A stretch of DNA of 64,000 bases from Bosea sp. ANAM02 (GTDB taxonomy: Bacteria > Pseudomonadota > Alphaproteobacteria > Rhizobiales > Beijerinckiaceae), in contig NZ_AP022848.1 in assembly GCF_011764485.1 (NCBI RefSeq), positions 1,640,001-1,704,000 of the forward strand. Direction: 5' to 3'. Shown here one piece after another: positions 42,091 to 50,666 of this stretch (positions within the stretch are counted from its first letter, which is position 1; each line of letters starts with the position of its first letter). Both the position numbers and the translations under genes were made by a program. A model generated the notes under the pieces. It worked only from the letters and a program-made list of their open reading frames with translations, made no database searches and was not told the DNA's origin.

Positions 42091-42930
42091 TCAGATCGGC
42101 CGGGCCCAGAGGTCCTGATGGCCGATCATGGCCGACCGGGCCTCGCGCCGCGCCGCAAGCCATGCGGCGAGCGCTTTCGGATCGAGACGGCCGGTCTCGC
42201 GAACTGCCTGGGCAATGCCTTCCGCCAGGGCTTCCTGCAAAGGCCGGCGCTTCGCATCGAGCAGCCAGTCGCTATCGCCGCTCGATATGGCGAAGCCAGA
42301 CTTGCGGAAGGCCTCGGCCATGATTTCGCAGGCATCCGGGCCGGCGGCCGGGCCAAAACCCTTGTCGCGATGCTGGTGATCGGTGAAGGCGGCGTGGATG
42401 CCGGCATCGGCCGGATGTTCCGGCAGCCAGGCCTCACGGCCGTCATGGGTGAGCACCGCATAGAGCGGCAGATGCTGGGCGGCCAGCGCGGCGACGAAGC
42501 GCTCGATCCAGCGCTTCGAGGCGAGGTCGAACAGCGCGGCGGCGGTGACGAGGTCGGGCTGCCAGCCCAGCACCCATTCGAGGTCCTGGTTCAGGTCGGC
42601 CTTGCGGGTATCGACCGTGATCGCCTTGCCGTCCTTGGCGAGCACGAGTTCCTCGCCCTGTTCGCGCGCCTCGTCGGCCCAGTCGATCAGGCGCTCGCGG
42701 GCAAAGGCGAGGAGCTCGGCATCGTGATCGACCAGCGTCCAGTGCTGGCGATCGGGCAGGGCGGCATAGGTCCCGCGCAGGTTGGAGCCGGCGCCGCAGC
42801 CGAGGTCGAGCACGGAGAGCGAAGCCTTGTCGGCGAAATAGCCGCCGACGGCCGCGAGCACCTGCGGATTGCGCGCCGCATGATCGGCCGGCTCGCGCAA
42901 GGCGAGCCATTCCGGAGAGAAACCAGCCAT
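42091..42930 (-). CDS. Class I SAM-dependent methyltransferase
   Basis: 279 aa. Motif I is SVLDLGCGAGSNLRGTY and the acidic loop TLVDHDAELLAFARER. DLVTAAALFDLASKRWIERF and the post-motif VLTHDGREAW complete the Rossmann core. The first 30 residues (MAGFSPEWLALREPADHAAR) are a helical lid and the tail has ARREARSAMIGHQDLW. The substrate is unknown. Its start shares one base with the GT4 stop, so it is the last gene of the MDR-PTPS-GT4-methyltransferase operon. Confidence 0.88.
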   Translation of the reverse strand: MAGFSPEWLALREPADHAARNPQVLAAVGGYFADKASLSVLDLGCGAGSNLRGTYAALPDRQHWTLVDHDAELLAFARERLIDWADEAREQGEELVLAKDGKAITVDTRKADLNQDLEWVLGWQPDLVTAAALFDLASKRWIERFVAALAAQHLPLYAVLTHDGREAWLPEHPADAGIHAAFTDHQHRDKGFGPAAGPDACEIMAEAFRKSGFAISSGDSDWLLDAKRRPLQEALAEGIAQAVRETGRLDPKALAAWLAARREARSAMIGHQDLWARPI

Positions 42931-43994
42931 TACCCCACCTTTCGGCTGCTATCACGCAGGCAGGCCTCCGCGACGATGCGCGCGGTCTCGCTCCAGCGCG
43001 GCAGATCGCCGGCGGCAGCCCACGCGGCATCGGCACGCTGCCGACGCTCTGCCGGCGCATCAATCAGCCTTGCTAGCGCCTTGGCAAGTGCCGCAGCGTC
43101 GCCGGGCGGCACCTTGAGCGCGGCGGCATCGGGCAGGGCCTCGGCCCCGGCGCCGCTCAGCGTCGTGACGATCGGCAGGCCGCGTGCAAGCGCCTCGGTC
43201 AATACCATGCCGTAGCCTTCATAGAACGACGACATCACGAAAAGATCCGCTTCGTCATAGAGTTGCGCGAGCCTGCCGGTCTGGACGCCACCCGTCAGCA
43301 AGATCCGTTCCGCCAGCCCGGCACGGGCGATTCCGTCACGCAACTCCGCCGCCATTGCCGGAGCGTGATCAGGCGAGCCGGCGATGGTCAGCCTCCAGCG
43401 GTGGTCGGTGATCGTGCTCAGTGCCGCGACGAGGATGTCGTAGCCCTTGCGCGGGATCAGCGAGCCGACGGCGAGGAGGTTCGGTGTCTCGCCGTTACCG
43501 GAGCCCTTTGCGCGGGGCGCCGGGTCGGTGCCGGGTATGGCGACGGCGATCTTGTCGGTCGGGACGCCGAACTCGGCTTCCAGTATGTGCCTTGTCGCGA
43601 GGCTGGTTACCGCGATGGCGCGCGCGTGGCGGAGTGCCAGCGTTTCGCTGCGACACAGCGCCTCTGTCATCTCCGGGCTGTGCCCCGTTTCCAGTGCCAG
43701 CGGATGATGCACCAGCGCGACGATGCGATCCGCGAACCTTGCCGCGAGTGCTTCCGGGAAGGCGCCATAGGCGAGCCCATCGATCAGCAGGATGTCGTCG
43801 GCTGCGGTTGCGGCGAGGAGCCGTTCCGTTGTGGCGAGACCGGCATCGGTCGGGAAGGGGAACGAGCCCGGCAGGGCGAGATGGCGGGCCTCGATGCCGG
43901 CTTCGTGCCATTCTTGGAGCAGGCGCCGGTCGTAGCCGTAGCCGCCTGTCGGCGCATCGATATCGCCGGGGATGGCGAAGACGATACTGCTCAC
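42930..43994 (-). CDS. Family 4 glycosyltransferase
   Basis: GT-B-fold retaining glycosyltransferase, 354 aa. The N-terminal Rossmann domain has GDIDAPTGGYGYDRRLLQEW. The C-terminal nucleotide-sugar domain has LLAVGSLIPRKGYDILVAAL and FVMSSFYEGYGMVLTEALAR, with the two Glu of the GT4 E-x7-E motif, then GLPIVTTLSGAGAEAL. The start overlaps the PTPS-like stop by 4 bp. In cyanobacteria a GT4 enzyme glucosylates tetrahydrobiopterin (BGluT), which makes a similar role conceivable here but not shown. Confidence 0.88.
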   Translation of the reverse strand: MSSIVFAIPGDIDAPTGGYGYDRRLLQEWHEAGIEARHLALPGSFPFPTDAGLATTERLLAATAADDILLIDGLAYGAFPEALAARFADRIVALVHHPLALETGHSPEMTEALCRSETLALRHARAIAVTSLATRHILEAEFGVPTDKIAVAIPGTDPAPRAKGSGNGETPNLLAVGSLIPRKGYDILVAALSTITDHRWRLTIAGSPDHAPAMAAELRDGIARAGLAERILLTGGVQTGRLAQLYDEADLFVMSSFYEGYGMVLTEALARGLPIVTTLSGAGAEALPDAAALKVPPGDAAALAKALARLIDAPAERRQRADAAWAAAGDLPRWSETARIVAEACLRDSSRKVG

Positions 43995-44392
43995 GCGAGC
44001 GCGCCCTCGTAGCTGGCGCGGGCGAGATCGGTCTCGTGGAGCGTCACGCGAATCCTGTCCAGCCCCGCGCCATCGGCGCCGAGCGCGCCGGATTTCGCCG
44101 CGGCCGCCATGGTGTCGAAGATGTGCTTGCAGAGGAATTCGGTGGTGGTCAGCATCCCTGCGAATTGAGGGAGGACATCGAGATTCTGGTATTTCAGCGG
44201 CTTCAGCGTCTCGGCGAGGGTGTCGAGCGCGGCGCCGATATCGACGACGACGTTCTGCTTGTTCAGCGTTTCCCGGAAGAAGGCGACATCGACCACGAAG
44301 GTGGCGCCGTGCATGTTCTGCGCCGGACCGAAGAAGGGATCGGGCAGGGAATGGCCGATCATGATGCGGTCGCGGACTTCGACGGAAAACAT
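43991..44392 (-). CDS. Divergent 6-pyruvoyl-tetrahydropterin-synthase/QueD-fold protein
   Basis: 133 aa starting at MFSVEVRDRIMIGHSL, with GGGAG 5 nt upstream. The PTPS fold is recognisable: His14 in IGHSL, MHGATF where the family has HGHNY, NLDVLP where it has LDHxxLN, and Glu120 in LHETDLARASY (pterin anchor). But the catalytic Cys ahead of HGH is absent, the second zinc His is Ala30 and the LDH His is Val. The protein is therefore unlikely to be a standard PTPS or QueD. It is coupled to GT4 by a 4-bp overlap, 36 bp downstream of the MDR dehydrogenase. Confidence 0.72.
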   Translation of the reverse strand: MFSVEVRDRIMIGHSLPDPFFGPAQNMHGATFVVDVAFFRETLNKQNVVVDIGAALDTLAETLKPLKYQNLDVLPQFAGMLTTTEFLCKHIFDTMAAAAKSGALGADGAGLDRIRVTLHETDLARASYEGALA

Positions 44393-44428
44393 GCGATCTC
44401 CCAAGAGTGGATTGGCGATGCGGCCCGG

Positions 44429-45448
44429 TCAGGGCTGCGTTTCATAGCAAATCGCGGCGGTCAGGCCAGCGGCGCCGGGTGCGAGCAGGCCGGGCAGGCG
44501 CTCGGCCAGGTCGCGGAAGGGGATCTCGTCGGTGATCAACGCATCGAGCCGGTCGTCGGCGAGCAGGGCCATCGCGGCCTTGGCCCGGCGAGCATAATCC
44601 CAGCGGGCGCGTCGCGACGCCGATACAAGGCCGACCTGCGATGAGATGAGCTGCAAGCGGCGCGCATGGAAGGCGCCGCCGAGCGCGGCGGGCACGGCGC
44701 CTTCGCCAAACCAGCTCAGTTCGACGATGCGCGCCTCGGTGCCCGCTGCCGCGATGGCGGTTTCGAGGCCTGCGGCCGTCGCGCTGGCATGGAAGACGAT
44801 ATCGGCATCGCGGGGCGCGGCGTCGGGAAGGGCAAAGTTGAAGCCCAGTGCAGCGGCGAGCCTGGCCCGGCTTGGCTCGACATCGACGAGCGTGACGTCG
44901 GCTCCCGGCAGGCGGGCTGCCAGCCAGGCGACGAGCTGGCCGAGAACGCCGCCGCCGACGATCACGATCCTGTCAGCGGGGCCGGAGCCGGCATCCCAAT
45001 GGGCGTTGAGCGCCGTTTCCATGTTGGCGGAGAGGATGGCGCGCCGGGCCGGCACCGCATCGGGCACGAGGACGAGCCTGTCGCGCGGGGCGATGAAGCG
45101 GTCCTGATGTGGATGCAGGCAGAAGGCGATACGGCCGAGCAGGTCCGGCGGGCCGGCCTCGACGCGGCCGACGGCGCAGTAGCCGTATTTGACGGGGAAG
45201 GGAAAGTCGCCCTCCTGGAAGGGGGCGCGCATGCGCTGGTGCTCGGAGCAGGGCACACGACCCTCGCAGACCAGCCGCTCGGTGCCGCGGCTGACGCCGC
45301 TCCAGAGCGTCGTCAACATGCAGTCCTCCGACCCGAGAGCGGGCAGGGCGACCTCATTCAGGTTGCATTCACGGGGCGCTGTATACCAAAGCGCAAGAGC
45401 CTTGGTCCTTGCGTCAATCACTGTTGCAGGCTTTAGCTCCCGCGCCAT
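44429..45448 (-). CDS. MDR-family oxidoreductase without GHE zinc motif
   Basis: 339 aa starting at MARELKPATV; the 52-residue upstream extension into the divergent gene is excluded. The N-terminal GroES-like domain has LWSGVSRGTERLVCEGR and FPVKYGYCAVGRVEAG in place of the usual GHE-containing strand. The Rossmann motif is IVIVGGGVLGQLVAWLA and TLVDVEPSRA. The lack of GHE and of the four-Cys structural zinc lobe implies a zinc-independent member, similar in shape to BchC-type dehydrogenases. It heads the PTPS-GT4-methyltransferase operon. Confidence 0.78.
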   Translation of the reverse strand: MARELKPATVIDARTKALALWYTAPRECNLNEVALPALGSEDCMLTTLWSGVSRGTERLVCEGRVPCSEHQRMRAPFQEGDFPFPVKYGYCAVGRVEAGPPDLLGRIAFCLHPHQDRFIAPRDRLVLVPDAVPARRAILSANMETALNAHWDAGSGPADRIVIVGGGVLGQLVAWLAARLPGADVTLVDVEPSRARLAAALGFNFALPDAAPRDADIVFHASATAAGLETAIAAAGTEARIVELSWFGEGAVPAALGGAFHARRLQLISSQVGLVSASRRARWDYARRAKAAMALLADDRLDALITDEIPFRDLAERLPGLLAPGAAGLTAAICYETQP

Positions 45449-45487
45449 TCGCGTCCGATCCCGTCCGTCCGAGCCTGTCTGCCTACC

Positions 45488-47317
45488 ATGACAGAGACCG
45501 CCATGAACCAGCGCCCCGCTCCGACCACGTTCCGGCGGGCGGCGCAAGAGGCCGGGCCGAACGGTCTGACCCCGGCCGGGCTGCAGGCGGAAACGGTGCT
45601 GCACCGCCGGCGGTTCCTCGTCCTAGCCCTGAATCTCGTCACGCTGGCGCTGCTGTTTGCGGGGCTGGCGCACGTGCTGGGCGCGGGCGGCTGGAGCGTC
45701 GCGGATGTCGCGATCTTCGTCGCCTTCCTGTTCGGGGCGCCCTGGACCGTGCTCGGCTTCTGGAACGCGGCGATCGGCCTCTGGCTCTTGCATGGCAAGG
45801 CGGACGGGCTTGACGAGGTCGCGCCCTTTGCCGTGGCGGGTGATCAGGCGATGCCGCTCACCCTGCGCACGGCGGTGCTGATGACCTTGCGCAACGAGGA
45901 CCCGGCGCGCGCCTTCCGGCGGCTCAAGGTCGTCAAGGACAGCCTCGACACGACCGGCGAGGGCGCCTGGTTCGACTATTTCGTGCTGTCGGATACGAAC
46001 GACCCGGCCGTCGCCACGGCCGAGGAGCAACTGGCCGAGGCCTGGGCGCGCGAACTCGGCGACCCGGCACGGGTAACCTATCGCCGCCGCGATGAGAATG
46101 CCGGGTTCAAGGCCGGCAATCTCCGCGATTTCTGCGAGCGCTGGGGCGAGCGCTACGAATTGATGCTGCCGCTCGATGCCGACAGCGTCATGGCGGGCGC
46201 GACGATCCTGAGCATGGCCCGAATGATGCAGGCGCATCCGAAGCTCGGAATCCTGCAAAGTCTCGTGGTCGGCATGCCCAGCAAATCGGCCTTCGCCCGC
46301 ATCTTCCAGTTCGGCATGCGCCACGGCATGCGGCCCTACACCATGGGCTCGGCCTGGTGGGGCGGCGATTGCGGGCCGTTCTGGGGCCATAATGCGCTGG
46401 TGCGGATCGCGCCGTTCCGCGAGCACTGCCATCTGCCGGTGCTGCCGGGTGGGCCGCCGCTGGGCGGAGCGGTGATGAGCCATGACCAGGTCGAAGCGAC
46501 CCTGATGCGCCGCGCCGGCTACGAAGTGCGCGTGCTGCCGGTCGAAGGCGGAAGCTGGGAAGAGAACCCGCCGACCATGCTGGAATTCGCCAAGCGCGAC
46601 CTGCGCTGGTGCCTCGGCAACCTGCAATATCTCAAGCTGCTCGACATTGCAGGCCTGAAGCCGATGAGCCGCTTCCAGTTGGTCTGGGCGATCCTGATGT
46701 TCCTCGGCCTTCCGGCCTGGACGCTGATGATCGCGCTCCTGCCGCTGAAGGTCTTGGAGGACCGGGGGATCGCCGACTATCCGGTCGTGCCGGCTGCCGG
46801 GCTCTATCTCCTGTTCCTGGCGATGTATCTTTCGCCGAAGCTCGCCGGCTTTGCCGACATCCTGCTCACGCAGGGCGGTGTCGCACGCTATGGCGGCAAG
46901 GCGCGGTTCCTGGCGTCGGCCGCGATCGAGCTCGTGTTTTCGTTCCTGCAGGGTGCGGTCTCGAGCTTCCGGACGACGCTGTTCATGATCGGGCTCGTTT
47001 TCGGTCGGGCGACCATCGGCTGGAACGGGCAGGCGCGAGACGCCCATGCGCTGTCCTTCGCCACGGCCTTCGCGGGCCTGTGGCCGCATCTGCTGTTCGG
47101 CGCCTGGCTCTTCGTCACTTTGGGCTTGATGGCGCCTTCCGTGTTGATCTGGTCGCTGCCGCTCACCGCGGGCTACGTGTTGGCGATTCCCTTCGCCATG
47201 CTGACGGCGGCGCCGGCCTGCGGTGCCTGGCTGGCGCGACGCGGGCTTTGCGGCATCCCCGAGGATTTCGACCTGCCGCCGGTGCTTGACGCGATCCGCG
47301 AAAGGCAAGCCGCATGA
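45488..47317 (+). CDS. OpgH/MdoH-like glucan glucosyltransferase (GT2)
   Basis: Membrane GT2 that polymerises glucan from UDP-glucose in osmoregulated periplasmic glucan synthesis. It is 609 aa, against about 850 in E. coli OpgH. Two N-terminal helices (40-95) are followed by the GT2 domain with LMTLRNEDPARAF, YRRRDENAGFKAGNL, LPLDADSVM, SHDQVEATLMRRAGYEV and the KRDLRWCLGNLQ (Q/RxxRW) motif. C-terminal helices run from about 400. No opgG is adjacent, which is unusual. The gap to the divergent MDR gene is only 39 bp. fkbM overlaps its stop. Confidence 0.86.
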   Translation: MTETAMNQRPAPTTFRRAAQEAGPNGLTPAGLQAETVLHRRRFLVLALNLVTLALLFAGLAHVLGAGGWSVADVAIFVAFLFGAPWTVLGFWNAAIGLWLLHGKADGLDEVAPFAVAGDQAMPLTLRTAVLMTLRNEDPARAFRRLKVVKDSLDTTGEGAWFDYFVLSDTNDPAVATAEEQLAEAWARELGDPARVTYRRRDENAGFKAGNLRDFCERWGERYELMLPLDADSVMAGATILSMARMMQAHPKLGILQSLVVGMPSKSAFARIFQFGMRHGMRPYTMGSAWWGGDCGPFWGHNALVRIAPFREHCHLPVLPGGPPLGGAVMSHDQVEATLMRRAGYEVRVLPVEGGSWEENPPTMLEFAKRDLRWCLGNLQYLKLLDIAGLKPMSRFQLVWAILMFLGLPAWTLMIALLPLKVLEDRGIADYPVVPAAGLYLLFLAMYLSPKLAGFADILLTQGGVARYGGKARFLASAAIELVFSFLQGAVSSFRTTLFMIGLVFGRATIGWNGQARDAHALSFATAFAGLWPHLLFGAWLFVTLGLMAPSVLIWSLPLTAGYVLAIPFAMLTAAPACGAWLARRGLCGIPEDFDLPPVLDAIRERQAA

Positions 47318-48072
47318 ACGCCGTCACCTATCCCAAGGGAACGGTGAAGGCGCTCTCGCGCTCCCTGCGCGTCTACCACGGCGACAAGGAGCGCCATGCG
47401 GCGATGGACCGGCTCTACCGGGCCTTTCTGGCGTCAGGCGATCTCGCCTTCGATATCGGCGCCCATGTCGGTGACCGGGTCTCCTCCTTCCGCCGGCTCG
47501 GCGCGCGCGTCGTGGCGCTGGAGCCGCAGCCCGGTCCGGCCCGCGTCATCCGCCTGATCCACCGGCGCGATCCGTTGGTGATTCTCGTCGAGGCGGCCTG
47601 CGCCGATCGTGAGGGCTCGATCGGGCTCAGGATCAACAGCGCGAATCCCACCGTCTCGACCGCCTCGGCCGCCTTCATCGGTGCTGCCGAAGGTGCGGGC
47701 GGTTGGGAAGGGCAGGTCTGGGACCATGAGATCACGGTGCCCTGCACCACGCTCGACCGCCTGATCCAGCGCTACGGCCTGCCGAAACTGCTCAAGATCG
47801 ATGTCGAGGGCTTCGAGGCTCATGTGCTGGCCGGGCTGACCAGGGCCGTGCCGGTAATCTCCTTCGAGTTCACGACGATCCAGCGCGATGTCGCCGAGGC
47901 CTGCCTCGCGCTGCTGGAAACGCTCGGCCCCTACCGCTTCAATGTCGCCATCGGCGAAAGCCAACGGCTGGAACTCGCTGAGCCGGCGAGCGCGGAAGCG
48001 ATGGGCGACTACCTGCGCGGCCTGCCGCATGAGGCCAACTCGGGCGATGTCTACGCCATCCTGACGGCCTGA
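47314..48072 (+). CDS. FkbM family methyltransferase
   Basis: SAM-dependent O-methyltransferase, 252 aa. The FkbM core is LAFDIGAHVGDRVSSFRRLG (motif I), VVALEPQPGPARVI and LLKIDVEGFEAHVLAGL. Its start overlaps the GT2 stop by 4 bp (ATGA), so the two are translationally coupled. A reasonable guess is methylation of the polymer or a sugar made by the GT2 gene; nothing here proves it. Confidence 0.88.
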   Translation: MNAVTYPKGTVKALSRSLRVYHGDKERHAAMDRLYRAFLASGDLAFDIGAHVGDRVSSFRRLGARVVALEPQPGPARVIRLIHRRDPLVILVEAACADREGSIGLRINSANPTVSTASAAFIGAAEGAGGWEGQVWDHEITVPCTTLDRLIQRYGLPKLLKIDVEGFEAHVLAGLTRAVPVISFEFTTIQRDVAEACLALLETLGPYRFNVAIGESQRLELAEPASAEAMGDYLRGLPHEANSGDVYAILTA

Positions 48073-48081
48073 GACGCAGCT

Positions 48082-48474
48082 TCAGAGGCTGTCGCCGCCG
48101 AGCCAGGCGAGGATCGCCGCGACCAGCAGGCTGAACCAGCCGGGATGACGCCCGCGCGTCGCGAACAGCACCAGCGCCGAACCCGCCAGCGACGCTGCAA
48201 TCGCGACCTTCAGCAGCCATGCGTTCGGTAGAGGGGCGGCCGGCGCCTGCGCCATCGCGATCAGGATCGCGGCGAGCGCCCAGCCGAGGATGCTGACGAG
48301 GTGCCAGCTCGCCCAGAGAATCCTGACATGGCGTTCCCGGAGCAACGGGCCGCCTTCGGTTGGAACGATGCCGCTGCTGCGCAGTTGCCGGAAGATCAGG
48401 AATTCGCCGACGACCGAATGGACCAGCGCCGTCAACCCCATCACCATCCCGGCCCAGAGAAGCAGCGGCTGCAT
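48082..48474 (-). CDS. Four-helix membrane protein of unknown function
   Basis: 130 aa starting at MQPLLLWAGMVMG; a longer in-frame extension to 48585 is unlikely. Four hydrophobic helices are visible (about 3-22, 50-70, 80-100 and 107-125). The loop GEFLIFRQLRSSGIVPTEGG has several charges. I do not recognise a family. It is convergent with the fkbM gene, 10 bp away. Confidence 0.65.
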   Translation of the reverse strand: MQPLLLWAGMVMGLTALVHSVVGEFLIFRQLRSSGIVPTEGGPLLRERHVRILWASWHLVSILGWALAAILIAMAQAPAAPLPNAWLLKVAIAASLAGSALVLFATRGRHPGWFSLLVAAILAWLGGDSL

Positions 48475-48651
48475 CGATCGCTCCGTCGGCTGTGGAGATG
48501 GGAACTTCCGCGCCCTTCGTTCGTAGCAGGGCCCTGCCGGCCTGCGGAAGCGGGTCCGTTGTCGCGGCCTCCGCCGTTTCACCACAAGCCGGTCAGCCGC
48601 GGTTCATCTCGCGGCGCTCAGGCTGTCTCGATCTCACCATCAGGGAACGTC

Positions 48652-49629
48652 ATGACTCGTCTGCTTCGCCCGCTCGCGGTTTCGCTCCTTCTTTTCGCCT
48701 CGTTGACGGTCGCACGGGCTGCCGGGGACGTCGCCGTCGAGGTGAAGAACGAATCCGAGCCGGTGCTCTGCGCCGAGAAGGACAACGTCACGATCAAGGT
48801 GGTCTCGCCCGAGGTCCGGCGTTTCCAGATCGAGGCGGCCCATCCCGCCTATGTGGCCGGGCTCGTGCGCGACAACTGGGATGCCGACTGGACGAATTGC
48901 GACATGAAGGGCGATCCATCCTTCGCGCCGCCGACGCCGCCGCGGCGCGTCACCTTCTACGAATCGATCGACTACTGGCTGGTCGGCTACACGTTCCCGA
49001 GCTTTTGGCGCCCGGCGGAGGCGACCTTCCGCGTCGGCGACCGCGTCGAGAAGGGGCTGCATCTCGTCCAGCTCTGGAAGCTCGGCAAGGACAAGTCGCA
49101 TGAGGTGCTGGTGGTCTATCCGCAGGACGGCAACTGGCGCGCAAGGCCGCTGCCGCCGGAACATCTCGGCTTCTCCTCCTACGGCTCCTCATTCCTGTTC
49201 GGGCCGATCGAGCAGGAGGGGCGCCCGGTCGTAAACATCAGGGAGATCGCGTTCGATCCGAAGACGCTGACCTTCAAGCTCAGCTTCAAGGACGGCTCGT
49301 CCGGAAGCCTCAAGCTCGACAGCGTCGACGAGAACCGGATGGTGCTGGATGCCGTGCTCGACAAGCCGGTGACCGGCGGCAAGGGCTTCCTGGCGCTGCG
49401 CTCGATGTATGTCACCGAGTTCAACAACGACGTCGCCCGCATCGCCCTGCGCGAGCCCGGCGCCAAGGGCTGGCGCGAGGAGGCACTGATGTCCTATCCC
49501 GGCGGCAAGGCGACCGATATCTGGATGGGGCGCACGACGCATTCGCGCCACAACACCTCCTCGCCCGACATGGTGTTCCGGCGCTTCTCGACCGATCCGA
49601 ACCCGCCACCGAAGGCGGAGAAGAAGTGA
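48652..49629 (+). CDS. Exported protein of unknown function
   Basis: 325 aa with a clear signal peptide (MTRLLRPLAVSLLLFASLTV, cleavage near ARA-AGD). The rest is soluble and beta-rich, with VEVKNESEPVLCAEKDNVTI, NWDADWTNCDMKG (two Cys, likely paired) and YESIDYWLVGYTFPSFWRPA. The C-terminus ends KKK-like Pro/Lys-rich. It is probably periplasmic. I recognise no catalytic motif. It is divergent from the four-helix membrane gene. Confidence 0.75.
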   Translation: MTRLLRPLAVSLLLFASLTVARAAGDVAVEVKNESEPVLCAEKDNVTIKVVSPEVRRFQIEAAHPAYVAGLVRDNWDADWTNCDMKGDPSFAPPTPPRRVTFYESIDYWLVGYTFPSFWRPAEATFRVGDRVEKGLHLVQLWKLGKDKSHEVLVVYPQDGNWRARPLPPEHLGFSSYGSSFLFGPIEQEGRPVVNIREIAFDPKTLTFKLSFKDGSSGSLKLDSVDENRMVLDAVLDKPVTGGKGFLALRSMYVTEFNNDVARIALREPGAKGWREEALMSYPGGKATDIWMGRTTHSRHNTSSPDMVFRRFSTDPNPPPKAEKK

Positions 49630-49659
49630 TGCTTAAAGGGGCTGCGGCTTCAAGGTGAT

Positions 49660-49765
49660 GTCATCCCGGACAAGCGGCGAAGCCGCGCCGATCCGGGATC
49701 TATGCCAGAACCTTTGGCGGCCGCGTTCCGGAACGGACCCCGGTCTGCGCTTCGCCCGGGATGAC
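49660..49765. repeat. Intergenic palindromic element (GTCAT...ATGAC family)
   Basis: GTCATCCCGGACAAGCGGCG opens the element and GCTTCGCCCGGGATGAC closes it, with inverted halves GATCCGGG / CCCGGG in between. It lies between the exported-protein gene and the isomerase gene (257-bp gap); nothing else is recognised there. Confidence 0.65.
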
Positions 49766-49886
49766 CCGTTCGCTGGATCGTGGTGATAGCGGAACGCATT
49801 GCCTCCCTGTCGCGTTTGTCCATGACGCGGCGGGCGCATCGGTTTAGCCTGCGGCGACCGATACCGCCCAGCCTGCAGAGAGACCC

Positions 49887-50666
49887 ATGCCGCGTTTTGC
49901 CGCCAACCTGTCGATGATGTTCACTGAATGGGAGTTCCTCGATCGCTTCAAGGCGGCCGCCGAGGCGGGGTTCGAAGCGGTCGAGTTCCTCTTTCCCTAC
50001 GAGCATACGCCCGAGCAGGTCGGCCTTGCGCTGGCCGGCGGAGAGCTGACGCAGGCGCTCTACAATCTCCCGCCCGGCGATTTCACCAGGGGTGAACGCG
50101 GCCTCGCCTCGCTCGCCGGGCGCGAAGACGAGTTCCGGGCCTCGGTCGACAAGGCGCTTTCCTATGTTCATGAGACCGGCGTCAAGCGCCTGCATATGAT
50201 GGCGGGGCTGGCCGACGCGAACGACCCCGTCGCTCAGAAGACCTATCGGGCCTCGCTCGCCTATGCCGCCGACAGGCTCGGCGAGCAGGGCGTCGAGCTG
50301 CTGCTGGAGCCGATCAACGGCAAGGACATACCGGGCTATTTCCTCAACGACTTCGACCGGGCGGCGGCGTATGTCCGCGAATCCGGCCGGCCGAATGTTC
50401 GTTTGCAATTCGACATGTACCATTGCGAGCTGATCCATGGCGACGTCTCGGCGAAGCTCAAGGCGCTCTATCCGCTTGTGGGCCATGTCCAGATCGCCCG
50501 TGCCAATGGCCGTCACGAACCCGACGCCTCCGGGCCGGACTATCCGGTGCTGTTCAACGAGCTCGACGGTCTCGGCTATGACGGCTTCGTCGGCTGCGAG
50601 TACCGGCCGGAGGCCGGCACGCTCGAAGGCCTCGGCTGGTTCGCGCCCTGGCGGAAGCCGCTCTGA
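49887..50666 (+). CDS. Hydroxypyruvate isomerase-family protein (Hyi/OtnI-like)
   Basis: TIM-barrel sugar isomerase of the AP-endonuclease-2 superfamily, 259 aa. It starts MPRFAANLSMMFTEWEFLDR, typical of Hyi/OtnI. Metal and substrate residues sit in AVEFLFPYEH, LLLEPINGKDIPGYFLNDF, LQFDMYHCELIHGD and VGCEYRPEAGT (the conserved Glu near the end). It overlaps glk by one base. Hydroxypyruvate/tartronate-semialdehyde and 2-oxo-tetronate isomerases share this sequence type, so the exact substrate is open. Confidence 0.85.
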   Translation: MPRFAANLSMMFTEWEFLDRFKAAAEAGFEAVEFLFPYEHTPEQVGLALAGGELTQALYNLPPGDFTRGERGLASLAGREDEFRASVDKALSYVHETGVKRLHMMAGLADANDPVAQKTYRASLAYAADRLGEQGVELLLEPINGKDIPGYFLNDFDRAAAYVRESGRPNVRLQFDMYHCELIHGDVSAKLKALYPLVGHVQIARANGRHEPDASGPDYPVLFNELDGLGYDGFVGCEYRPEAGTLEGLGWFAPWRKPL

